Assembly: GCA_024653385.1 (NCBI GenBank)
Contig: JANLFZ010000126.1
Location: 1-5,446, forward strand
Reading direction: 5' to 3'
DNA: 5,446 nt
Source of the DNA: Thermoguttaceae bacterium
GTDB lineage: Bacteria; Planctomycetota; Planctomycetia; Pirellulales; Thermoguttaceae
Shown here in pieces: positions 1 to 5,177 of the stretch (positions within the stretch are counted from its first letter, which is position 1; each line of letters opens with the position of its first letter). The translations under genes and the position numbers were made by a program. Under the pieces are notes generated by a model. The model worked only from the letters and a program-made list of their open reading frames with translations, was not told the DNA's origin and did not search any database.

Positions 1-128
1 GCCGCAACTTCGGGCTTCGGCTTCTGATAGCCCAAGAAGTGCATGGTGGCCACGGCCGCACCCGCTCCCAAGGCCAGACAGATCACGCCCACCGAGACAA
101 TCGTCGGCACCTTCGCTTCGTCCGCCAT
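1..128 (-). CDS. Partial membrane-anchored protein of unknown function (N-terminus only)
   Basis: Reading leftward from an ATG at 128-126 gives 42 complete codons with no stop before the window edge; the rest lies outside. The protein begins MADEAKVPTIV, followed by a hydrophobic, Ala/Gly-rich stretch at about residues 8-31 that looks like a single membrane anchor or uncleaved signal. A Lys/Pro/Glu-rich tail (QKPKPEVAA) then resembles the linker to an exported domain. The start is supported by a strong Shine-Dalgarno sequence, AGGGAGG on the minus strand (141-135), six bases from the ATG. The gene is divergent from the hydrogenase genes and shares their intergenic region, so co-regulation is possible. 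I do not recognise the family. It could be a membrane-tethered electron carrier such as a cytochrome c, but no haem motif is visible in the part present. Confidence is good that this is a gene and nil on function. Confidence 0.72.
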   Translation of the reverse strand, partial: MADEAKVPTIVSVGVICLALGAGAAVATMHFLGYQKPKPEVA

Positions 129-134
129 CGTGAA

Positions 135-141
135 CCTCCCT
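135..141 (-). promoter_or_regulatory. Ribosome binding site of the leftward gene
   Basis: The minus strand reads AGGGAGG, six bases before the ATG at 128. This near-perfect Shine-Dalgarno sequence fixes the start of the partial leftward gene, although the gene is too short in this window for length to argue for it. Confidence 0.7.
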
Positions 142-150
142 TGCGCACTG

Positions 151-169
151 CCGCGTCGGTTCGACGCGG
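151..169 (-). other. GC-rich hairpin in the leader of the leftward gene
   Basis: A perfect inverted repeat has 8-bp arms (CCGCGTCG at 151-158, CGACGCGG at 162-169) and a 3-base loop. If the leftward transcript starts near 225, as the promoter candidate suggests, the hairpin would form in its roughly 97-base untranslated leader, about ten bases upstream of the ribosome binding site. It could affect mRNA stability or translation, or be a DNA operator. There is no following U tract on either strand, so it does not look like an intrinsic terminator. In DNA this GC-rich, an 8-bp arm may arise by chance. Confidence 0.35.
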
Positions 170-231
170 GCCGAACACCGGCGGGCGGTCGGAACGGCTC
201 CGAAATCGCGCTCCTGCCGGTGCGTGGCCTC

Positions 232-260
232 AGCCTAGTGGCAACGTGGCACGGTGTCAA
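232..260 (-). promoter_or_regulatory. Candidate promoter for the leftward gene
   Basis: On the minus strand, TTGACA (260-255) is followed after exactly 17 bases by TAGGCT (237-232). That -10 box keeps the most important T, A and final T of TATAAT. The predicted start near 225 leaves a leader of about 97 bases that includes the hairpin at 151-169. The -35 box lies within the left arm of the palindrome. Confidence 0.35.
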
Positions 261-270
261 CAATTGACAC
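254..270. promoter_or_regulatory. Perfect 7-3-7 palindrome, candidate operator of the divergent promoters
   Basis: GTGTCAA-CAA-TTGACAC is a perfect inverted repeat in the middle of the divergent intergenic region, and it is unusually AT-rich compared with its surroundings. The right arm contains TTGACA reading rightward (264-269), and the left arm contains TTGACA reading leftward (260-255). A dimeric regulator bound here would cover both -35 elements and could control both genes together. I cannot assign the site to a regulator family. It does not fit the FNR/CRP core (TTGAT-N4-ATCAA) or Rex-type sites. Confidence 0.55.
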
Positions 271-292
271 GGCGCCGTCGGATCGGCACACT
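264..292 (+). promoter_or_regulatory. Candidate promoter for the hydrogenase genes
   Basis: A consensus -35 hexamer TTGACA (264-269) is followed after 17 bases by CACACT (287-292). This is a poor -10 box that matches TATAAT at three positions and lacks the first T. Transcription would begin near 299, giving a leader of about 20 bases that just contains the AAAGG ribosome binding site (303-307) before the ATG at 318. The spacing is convincing but the weak -10 suggests that an activator is needed or that another sigma factor is used. Confidence 0.35.
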
Positions 293-317
293 AGCATCCT
301 GCAAAGGTGCTGCCGAC

Positions 318-1853
318 ATGCTTGAACTCAGTCCCCTGACGCGCATCGAGGGCCATCTGGCGATCCATGCCGAGGTGGAAGCCGTGGGCGATGCTTCGGG
401 GCCCGGCGCGCATCGCATCGTGCGCGCCCGGTGCGAGGGCGAGATGTTCCGCGGCTTCGAGGTGTTGCTCGCGGGACGCCACCCGCTCGACGCGCCGCAG
501 ATCGTGCAGCGGATTTGCGGGGTATGCCCGGTCGCCCACGGATTGGCCTCGATTCGCGCCCAAGAGTCGATCTACGGGATTACCCCGACGGCCAACGGCC
601 GCTTGCTGCGGAACCTGATTCTGGCGGCCGACACGCTGCACTCGCACCTGTTTCATTTCTATCAGCTCGCGCTGTTGGACTATGTCGATGCGTCGGCGGT
701 GCTTCGGTACGCGGGACGCGATCGTGCGCTGGGGGCATTGAAACAGTGGTTGGAAACGGCGACGGCTCAAGCGGCAAGCCCCGCGGCCGTGCCGGCGGCC
801 CCGTTCTTGCCGCGGTTCGAGGGGCGCTATGCCGACGGCCTGGAGCTGCACTGGACCCTTCTGGCCCGCTATGGCGAGGCCCTGGCCATGCGCCGCACGG
901 CCCACGCCATGGGCGCGGTGTTCGCGGCGCGTCTTCCGCACGGGGCTTCGCTCGTTCCCGGCGGCTGTACCCAGACGCCCACGGCGGAACTCGTGGCCCA
1001 GTACCGGACGCGCCTGGCGCGGCTGGCCGAGTTCATCGAGCGGGCGTACTTGCCCGACGCGATCGCCGTGGCCCGCGCGTTTCCGCAATACTGGGAGATC
1101 GGGGGTGGGTACGGGAACTTCCTGTGCTTTGGCGACCTGGAGCCGGACGGGGCCATCGCGCGGCTTGCGGCCCCCGGCGTGCTGTGCGGCAAGACGTGGG
1201 CGCCGCTCGACGAGCAGGCGATTGCCGAGGACGTGGCCTCGTCGTGGTTCTCGTCGCCTAGCCGGCTGCACCCGGCGCGCGGCCAGACCAAGGCCGAGCC
1301 GCGCAAGCCCGGCGCGTACTCGTGGCTGAAGGCCCCGCGCTATCGCGGCCTGCCGATGGAGGTCGGGCCGCTGGCCCGGATCCTCGTGAACTACCATTCT
1401 CCACACCCTTGGTCGGGCAGGCAGGAGGTGGATCGGGTGCTCGCGTCGGTGGGAGTGGGACCCGAGAAACTGGTTTCGGTGATGGGGCGGACGTTGTGCC
1501 GGGCGATCGAGGCGGCGATGGTCGCGCGCCAAGCGGCCGCGTGGCTTGCCCAAGTCGAGCCCGATGCGCCGCCCGCACGCCCGTTCACCCCGCGCGACGG
1601 GGTGGGCCATGGTCTTGTCGAGGCGCCTCGCGGGGCGCTGGGCCACTGGCTGGCCATCAAGGACGGCAAGATCGCGCACTATCAGTGCGTGATGCCCACC
1701 ACGTGGAACTGTTCGCCCCGCGACGACGCGGGCCAGCCGGGCCCGGTCGAAAAGGCCCTCGAAGGGCTCGTGGTCGCCGACCCGAAGCAGCCGTTGGAAG
1801 CAGGCCGAGTGGTCCGCTCATTCGACCCCTGTCTGGCCTGCGCGGTACACTGA
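318..1853 (+). CDS. [NiFe] hydrogenase large (catalytic) subunit, without C-terminal extension
   Basis: This 511-aa protein is the subunit that binds the Ni-Fe(CN)2CO site and interconverts H2 with protons and electrons. The N-terminal SPLTRIEGH motif is present with Glu11. The L1 nickel motif RICGVCPVAH has Cys67, Cys70 and His74. The L2 motif DPCLACAVH has Cys505 and Cys508. Residues matching the conserved active-site canopy (Asp121, Pro437, Arg438, Asp503) are kept, as are the family blocks YSWLKAPRY (334-342), MEVGPLAR (347-354) and PTTWNCSPRD (460-469). The ATG at 318 is chosen because the family N-terminus starts there and AAAGG (303-307) precedes it; upstream in-frame codons are non-homologous. 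Oddly, the stop codon follows His511 directly. Most family members carry a short tail after this histidine, removed by an endopeptidase during nickel insertion; the H2-sensing HoxC/HupV type lacks it. The ligand Cys505 is encoded by TGT, so this is not a selenoprotein. The overall look is group 1, perhaps near 1a, but the subgroup is uncertain. Confidence 0.95.
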   Translation: MLELSPLTRIEGHLAIHAEVEAVGDASGPGAHRIVRARCEGEMFRGFEVLLAGRHPLDAPQIVQRICGVCPVAHGLASIRAQESIYGITPTANGRLLRNLILAADTLHSHLFHFYQLALLDYVDASAVLRYAGRDRALGALKQWLETATAQAASPAAVPAAPFLPRFEGRYADGLELHWTLLARYGEALAMRRTAHAMGAVFAARLPHGASLVPGGCTQTPTAELVAQYRTRLARLAEFIERAYLPDAIAVARAFPQYWEIGGGYGNFLCFGDLEPDGAIARLAAPGVLCGKTWAPLDEQAIAEDVASSWFSSPSRLHPARGQTKAEPRKPGAYSWLKAPRYRGLPMEVGPLARILVNYHSPHPWSGRQEVDRVLASVGVGPEKLVSVMGRTLCRAIEAAMVARQAAAWLAQVEPDAPPARPFTPRDGVGHGLVEAPRGALGHWLAIKDGKIAHYQCVMPTTWNCSPRDDAGQPGPVEKALEGLVVADPKQPLEAGRVVRSFDPCLACAVH

Positions 1854-1880
1854 TCTGGTGCGTGAGAAACGGTGCGGTCG

Positions 1881-2804
1881 ATGAAGCTCACCCGGCGGCA
1901 GTTCCTGGAAATCGGCTCGGCCCTGGCGTCCTTGATCGGGCTTCCGCATGCGGAAGGCAAGGTCCTTGCCGAGGGGGTCGAACGCCTTGCGCACGGTCGG
2001 ATTCGGGTGCTGTGGCTTCAGGGCCTTGCATGCAGCGGTTGTTCGGTTTCGCTGTTGAACGCCGAGAACCCGCCCATCCTTCAGGTCTTTCTCGCGCAGG
2101 TCGCCTTGGCATTCCATCCCACGCTGTCGGCGGCCCAGGGGCACTTGGCGAGCGAGGTCGTCGAACGGGTCGGGCGCGGCACCGATCCGTTTGTGCTCGT
2201 CGTCGAGGGCGCAGTGCCCCTGGAGCGGCCCGAGGCTTGCCGGTGGGCGGGGCGGCCTTTCGCGGAGACGCTCCACGGGCTTGCAGCGCGGGCGAAGTTC
2301 CTTGTTGCCGCCGGCACGTGCGCGAGTTACGGAGGCATCCCTTCGGCCGAAGGAAACCCCACCGGCGCAGCCGGCGTGCGCGAGTACCTCGAGAAGGTCA
2401 ATGTTCCGTTCCAAGGCCGTTTGGTCCATTGTCCGGGCTGCCCGTGCCATCCCGACGATCTCCTGGCCGTGCTCGCGCACCTGGCCGCCAAAGGGTATCC
2501 CGAAGTGCGGCCCGCCACGCTGACGCCGGCGTTCTTCAGCGCCAGCAGCCTGCATGACGAGTGCCTGCGGGCGCCGGCGTTCACCATGCGGCTGTTCGCC
2601 ACGCACTTCGGCGATGGCGAAGGGTGCCTGTATCAGCTCGGGTGCCGCGGCCACGACGCGACGGGCGATTGCGCGCGGCGGCGTTGGAACGGCGGGGTGA
2701 ACTGGTGCATTCAGGCATCGGCCCCGTGCATCGGCTGCAACCGCCCGGAGTTCGCCAAGAGCCGCAGCGCGGGGTTCTACAACCTCGGGGGCCCGATGCG
2801 ATGA
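1881..2804 (+). CDS. [NiFe] hydrogenase small subunit with Tat-like signal, no membrane anchor
   Basis: This 307-aa protein is the electron-transfer subunit carrying three Fe-S clusters. The N-terminus KLTRRQFLEIGSALASLIG is a Tat-type signal, implying export together with the large subunit. Proximal cluster ligands are Cys51 and Cys54 (WLQGLACSGC), Cys147 (GTCASYGG) and Cys187 (PGC). Distal ligands are His225, Cys228, Cys249 and Cys255. Medial ligands are Cys264, Cys283 and Cys286, plus Cys276 (NWCIQ) at the position that is proline in [3Fe-4S] enzymes, so a [4Fe-4S] medial cluster is expected. Cys184 and Cys189 flank Cys187 and are supernumerary. The O2-tolerant pattern with extra cysteines beside Cys54 and after Cys147 is absent. 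The protein ends soon after the medial cluster with no transmembrane helix, so the enzyme may be soluble or held by a partner. The ATG is 27 bases after the large-subunit stop. A GTG at 1872, five bases after GAG, is a real alternative that adds three residues. Large-before-small order is uncommon. Confidence 0.93.
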   Translation: MKLTRRQFLEIGSALASLIGLPHAEGKVLAEGVERLAHGRIRVLWLQGLACSGCSVSLLNAENPPILQVFLAQVALAFHPTLSAAQGHLASEVVERVGRGTDPFVLVVEGAVPLERPEACRWAGRPFAETLHGLAARAKFLVAAGTCASYGGIPSAEGNPTGAAGVREYLEKVNVPFQGRLVHCPGCPCHPDDLLAVLAHLAAKGYPEVRPATLTPAFFSASSLHDECLRAPAFTMRLFATHFGDGEGCLYQLGCRGHDATGDCARRRWNGGVNWCIQASAPCIGCNRPEFAKSRSAGFYNLGGPMR

Positions 2805-4663
2805 GCGACGACGGCTTGGGCCGGCTTACCACCGAGGGGCGCAATCCCGCCTCCGAGGCGATCGACCGGCTTGCGCCGCTGGAGATCGTGCGACTGATGA
2901 ACGCCGAGGATGCGCGCGTGGCCGACGCCGTGGCCTGCCAGGCCGAGGCCATCGCGCGGGCCATGGAAGTCATCGCGGCGCGACTGCGCGACGGCGGCCG
3001 GCTGGTCTATTTGGGAGCAGGCACCTCGGGTCGTCTGGGGGTACTCGATGCGGCCGAGTGCCCTCCGACGTTCAATACCCCGCCCGGACTGGTCGTGGGT
3101 CTGATCGCGGGCGGACAGGCGGCCCTGACGCAGGCCATCGAAGGGGCCGAAGACCGCGCCGAGGCGGCCGTCGACGACCTCCAGGCCGTGGCGCTGTCGG
3201 CCCGCGACGTCGTGGTGGGCATCGCCACCAGCGGCCGCACGCCCTACGTGCTTGCCGGGCTGGCCTACGCGCGGCAACTCGGAGCGTACACCATCGGCCT
3301 TTGCTGCAACCGCCAGACGGCCCTGGAGGGCGAAGTCGACCTGGCCATCACCCCCGTGGTCGGGCCCGAGGTCATCAGCGGCTCGACGCGGCTGAAGGCC
3401 GGTACCGCCACCAAAATGGTCCTCAACATGCTCAGCACCGGGGCCATGGTGCTTCTGGGCAAGACCTACGGCAATCTGATGGTCGACTTGCGCGCGACGA
3501 ACTCGAAACTCCGCGAGCGTTCGCGCCGTATCGTCGGCACCATTGCCCGATGTTCTCCCGAGGAGGCCGACGCCCTGTTGGCCAAGTGCCACGGTGAGGT
3601 CAAGACGGCCATCGTCGTCGGCCGGCGCGGGGTAACGCCCGACGAGGCTCGGACGCTGTTGAAGCGTTTCGGCGGACACCTGCGTCGGGCGCTAGAGTTC
3701 TTCGACGACTCCGGGGCACCCCGGCCGGTCGCGGCGGAACTAGTCCTGGGGATCGACGGGGGCGGCACGAAGACCGCGGCTTGGCTGGCGCGGCGTGCTG
3801 AAGACGGCGAGCCGCTGGTCATTGGCCAAGGCATGTCAGGGGCGTCCAATCCCCATGCCGTGGGGTTTCCGGAGGCACTCAACGCGCTCGATGCCGCGGT
3901 GGCTGCCGCTTTCCGTTCGGCGGACATCGAGCCTGCCGAGGTTTCGGCCGCCGTACTGGCCCTGGCCGGTTCGGACCGCGACGAGAATCGGCGTCGGTTG
4001 GAGCGCTGGGCCCGCGACCGTCGGCTCGCGCGCGTGTTCCGTGTCGTGCATGATGCGGCCCCGCTATTGGCCGCAGGCACGCCCGACGGATGGGGAGTGG
4101 CCTTGATCGCCGGCACCGGGTCGTTCGCGTTTGGCCGGTCGCGCGACGGCGCCACGGCACGGGCTGGGGGCTGGGGCTACCTGCTGGGCGACGAGGGCGG
4201 CGCCTATGCCGTGGCGCTGGCCGGATTGCGGGCGGCGGCGCTTGCCGTGGACCGGCGCGGTCCGTCGACCGCGCTGGTCGATGCCTTCATGGCCCGCCTC
4301 GGCGTCGCCAGGCCGATGGACTTGATTCCCGCCGTCTATCGCATCGCCAACGACCGCAAGGCCATCGCTTCCCTCGCGGAGGTCGTGTTCGAATCGGCGA
4401 CCCAGGATCTGAAGGCGCGGGCGATCGTCGATCAGGCAGCGGCCGATCTAGCGGGGCTGGTCCGTTCGGTTCTCGACAAACTGGAGATCCGCGAACCCTA
4501 TGCGCTGGCCGTCTCGGGCGGCGAGTTGGTGGGAAACGCGGGGTTTCGCGACGCCGTCGTATCCCACCTGGGCAGTCATGGCGCTACCCCCAGTCGAGTG
4601 GCTATCGTGCGCGATCCCGTGGCCGGGGCCGTCCTTCTAGCGGCCAAGACGGTTGATGCTTGA
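2801..4663 (+). CDS. murQ: MurNAc-6-phosphate etherase (MurQ) fused to a BadF/NAGK-type sugar kinase
   Basis: This is a 620-aa fusion. Residues 1 to about 302 are a complete MurQ etherase, which splits N-acetylmuramic acid 6-phosphate into GlcNAc-6-phosphate and D-lactate in cell-wall recycling. The SIS sugar-phosphate motif LGAGTSGRLG (71-80) runs into DAAECPPTF (83-91). Glu86 and Glu117 match the catalytic pair Glu83/Glu114 of E. coli MurQ. The block SGSTRLKAGTATKMVLNMLS (193-212) is intact, and a small helical domain (about 252-300) ends the etherase. From about 314 to the end is an actin-fold kinase of the BadF/BadG/NAGK family. It has the phosphate-1 loop GIDGGGTKT (317-325), a putative catalytic Asp418, the phosphate-2 loop AGTGSFAFG (437-445), GGWGYLLGDEGG (456-467) and the adenosine motif SGGELVGN (572-579). 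Clostridium MurK, of this family, phosphorylates MurNAc and GlcNAc, so the fusion may do both steps in the cytosol. The start ATG overlaps the hydrogenase stop by 4 bp (ATGA), implying translational coupling. The kinase substrate is not proven. Confidence 0.92.
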   Translation: MSDDGLGRLTTEGRNPASEAIDRLAPLEIVRLMNAEDARVADAVACQAEAIARAMEVIAARLRDGGRLVYLGAGTSGRLGVLDAAECPPTFNTPPGLVVGLIAGGQAALTQAIEGAEDRAEAAVDDLQAVALSARDVVVGIATSGRTPYVLAGLAYARQLGAYTIGLCCNRQTALEGEVDLAITPVVGPEVISGSTRLKAGTATKMVLNMLSTGAMVLLGKTYGNLMVDLRATNSKLRERSRRIVGTIARCSPEEADALLAKCHGEVKTAIVVGRRGVTPDEARTLLKRFGGHLRRALEFFDDSGAPRPVAAELVLGIDGGGTKTAAWLARRAEDGEPLVIGQGMSGASNPHAVGFPEALNALDAAVAAAFRSADIEPAEVSAAVLALAGSDRDENRRRLERWARDRRLARVFRVVHDAAPLLAAGTPDGWGVALIAGTGSFAFGRSRDGATARAGGWGYLLGDEGGAYAVALAGLRAAALAVDRRGPSTALVDAFMARLGVARPMDLIPAVYRIANDRKAIASLAEVVFESATQDLKARAIVDQAAADLAGLVRSVLDKLEIREPYALAVSGGELVGNAGFRDAVVSHLGSHGATPSRVAIVRDPVAGAVLLAAKTVDA

Positions 4664-4745
4664 GCCGGACGGCACGCGCAGGCGCAATTGCCCAGTGCCG
4701 TACTATTAGTTCGTGCAACCACCGCGATCGCGAAGGAGTTTGTGG
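4664..4745 (+). other. Intergenic gap with inverted repeat between murQ fusion and pntAb
   Basis: This 82-bp gap holds a perfect 7-bp inverted repeat, ACGGCAC (4669-4675) and GTGCCGT (4695-4701). The 19-base loop contains a smaller GGC/GCC pairing around GCAATTGC. No T run follows, only TACTATTAGTT, so it is at best a weak terminator. TACTAT (4701-4706) resembles a -10 box, but no -35 hexamer lies at a proper distance. It is therefore undecided whether pntAb is read through from the upstream genes or has its own promoter here. Confidence 0.3.
4733..4738 (+). promoter_or_regulatory. Ribosome binding site deciding the pntAb start
   Basis: AAGGAG lies seven bases before the ATG at 4746. It makes this ATG clearly preferable to the in-frame GTG at 4713, which lacks such a site and would only add a basic, non-conserved leader. 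Confidence 0.75.
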
Positions 4746-5177
4746 ATGTGGCAACGATGGGTATTGGTTCTCTGCATGACCCTGGCCGGTCTTGGCGCGG
4801 GCGGCAACGTGTTGGCCGGCGCAGCGGCGGGTGAGGCGGCGTCTGGGGGCGAGGTCGTGCCCGCCAGCGATGCCCACGCGGCGTCGGATTCGTGGGCGCT
4901 GGTCTTCGTGCTCTTGCTGGCGACGTTTGTGGGGTTGGGCGTCATCATGCGGGTTTCCCGCCTGCTGCACACGCCGCTGATGTCGCTGACCAACGCGATC
5001 TCGGCCATCGCCGTGGTGGGCGCGATTCTCGTGGCCGGACCGGATTATCCGTGGGGCATTCGCCTGCTGGGCGCCGTGGCCGTGTTCGCGGCGATGACGA
5101 ACATCGTCAGCGGCTTCTTGATTACCGACCGCATGCTCCGCATGTTCAAGCAGACCCGCCAGGAGCCCAAGCCATGA
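4746..5177 (+). CDS. pntAb: NAD(P) transhydrogenase membrane subunit alpha-2 (PntAb) with signal-like N-terminus
   Basis: This 143-aa subunit forms part of the proton channel of the transhydrogenase, which uses the proton motive force to drive hydride transfer from NADH to NADP+ at the inner membrane. The 4TM_PNTA block is clear: LLHTPLMSLTNAISAIAVVG (73-92) and the end region AMTNIVSGFLITDRMLRMFK (116-135). Membrane segments are predicted at about 49-68, 84-99 and 104-126. Before them is a 47-residue extension: a hydrophobic signal-peptide-like stretch (WVLVLCMTLAGLGAGG, 5-20) with a plausible cleavage site after Val-Leu-Ala24, then a polar Ala/Gly/Ser/Glu linker. Such an extension is longer than I expect for this roughly 100-residue family. 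The NAD-binding alpha-1 gene (pntAa), normally just upstream, is replaced by the murQ fusion. The gene overlaps pntB by 4 bp. Confidence 0.9.
   Translation: MWQRWVLVLCMTLAGLGAGGNVLAGAAAGEAASGGEVVPASDAHAASDSWALVFVLLLATFVGLGVIMRVSRLLHTPLMSLTNAISAIAVVGAILVAGPDYPWGIRLLGAVAVFAAMTNIVSGFLITDRMLRMFKQTRQEPKP
5161..5165 (+). promoter_or_regulatory. Ribosome binding site of pntB
   Basis: AGGAG lies eight bases before the pntB ATG at 5174, inside the end of pntAb. It supports the start and suggests independent initiation in addition to coupling through the 4-bp overlap. Confidence 0.65.

Noticed and set aside
239..262. Sigma-54 promoter suggested by TGGCACG at 247-253
   Set aside because: The -24 half is perfect, but at the required spacing the -12 half is CAACA instead of TTGCA/T, with the key G missing.
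39..317. Upstream extension of the hydrogenase large subunit by 93 codons
   Set aside because: The extra residues are Arg-rich and unlike the family, they would overlap the divergent gene and the promoter region, and the ATG at 318 gives the canonical N-terminus with AAAGG upstream.
291..1679. Long 462-codon open frame on the minus strand across the hydrogenase large subunit
   Set aside because: It is antisense to a gene with unmistakable motifs; its product is Arg/Pro-rich with no recognisable domain. This is the usual mirror open frame of GC-rich codon usage.
1824..1853. Selenocysteine in the nickel site ([NiFeSe] enzyme)
   Set aside because: Both L2 cysteines are ordinary TGT/TGC codons. 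The only TGA is after the final His, and reading through it adds just three residues (Ser-Gly-Ala) before another TGA.
2561..2800. Upstream extension of the etherase-kinase by 80 codons
   Set aside because: It would lie inside the small-subunit gene in another frame; homology to MurQ begins just after the ATG at 2801.
1881..2804. O2-tolerant group 1d hydrogenase with a [4Fe-3S] proximal cluster
   Set aside because: The two diagnostic extra cysteines are absent: the positions are glycine in CSGC and in GTCASYGG.
318..2804. Cytoplasmic H2-sensing hydrogenase (HoxBC/HupUV type)
   Set aside because: The missing C-terminal tail fits, but the Tat-like signal on the small subunit, the absence of nearby sensor kinase genes and the general group 1 look of both proteins argue against it.
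1818..3679. Minus-strand open frames of 278 and 300 codons opposite the small subunit and the etherase
   Set aside because: Their compositions look like shadow translations, no ribosome sites are evident, and they cover genes with strong family motifs on the plus strand.
4669..4706. Intrinsic terminator after the etherase-kinase gene
   Set aside because: The 7-bp stem has a long loop and no T tract, so I only list it as an inverted repeat in the intergenic gap.
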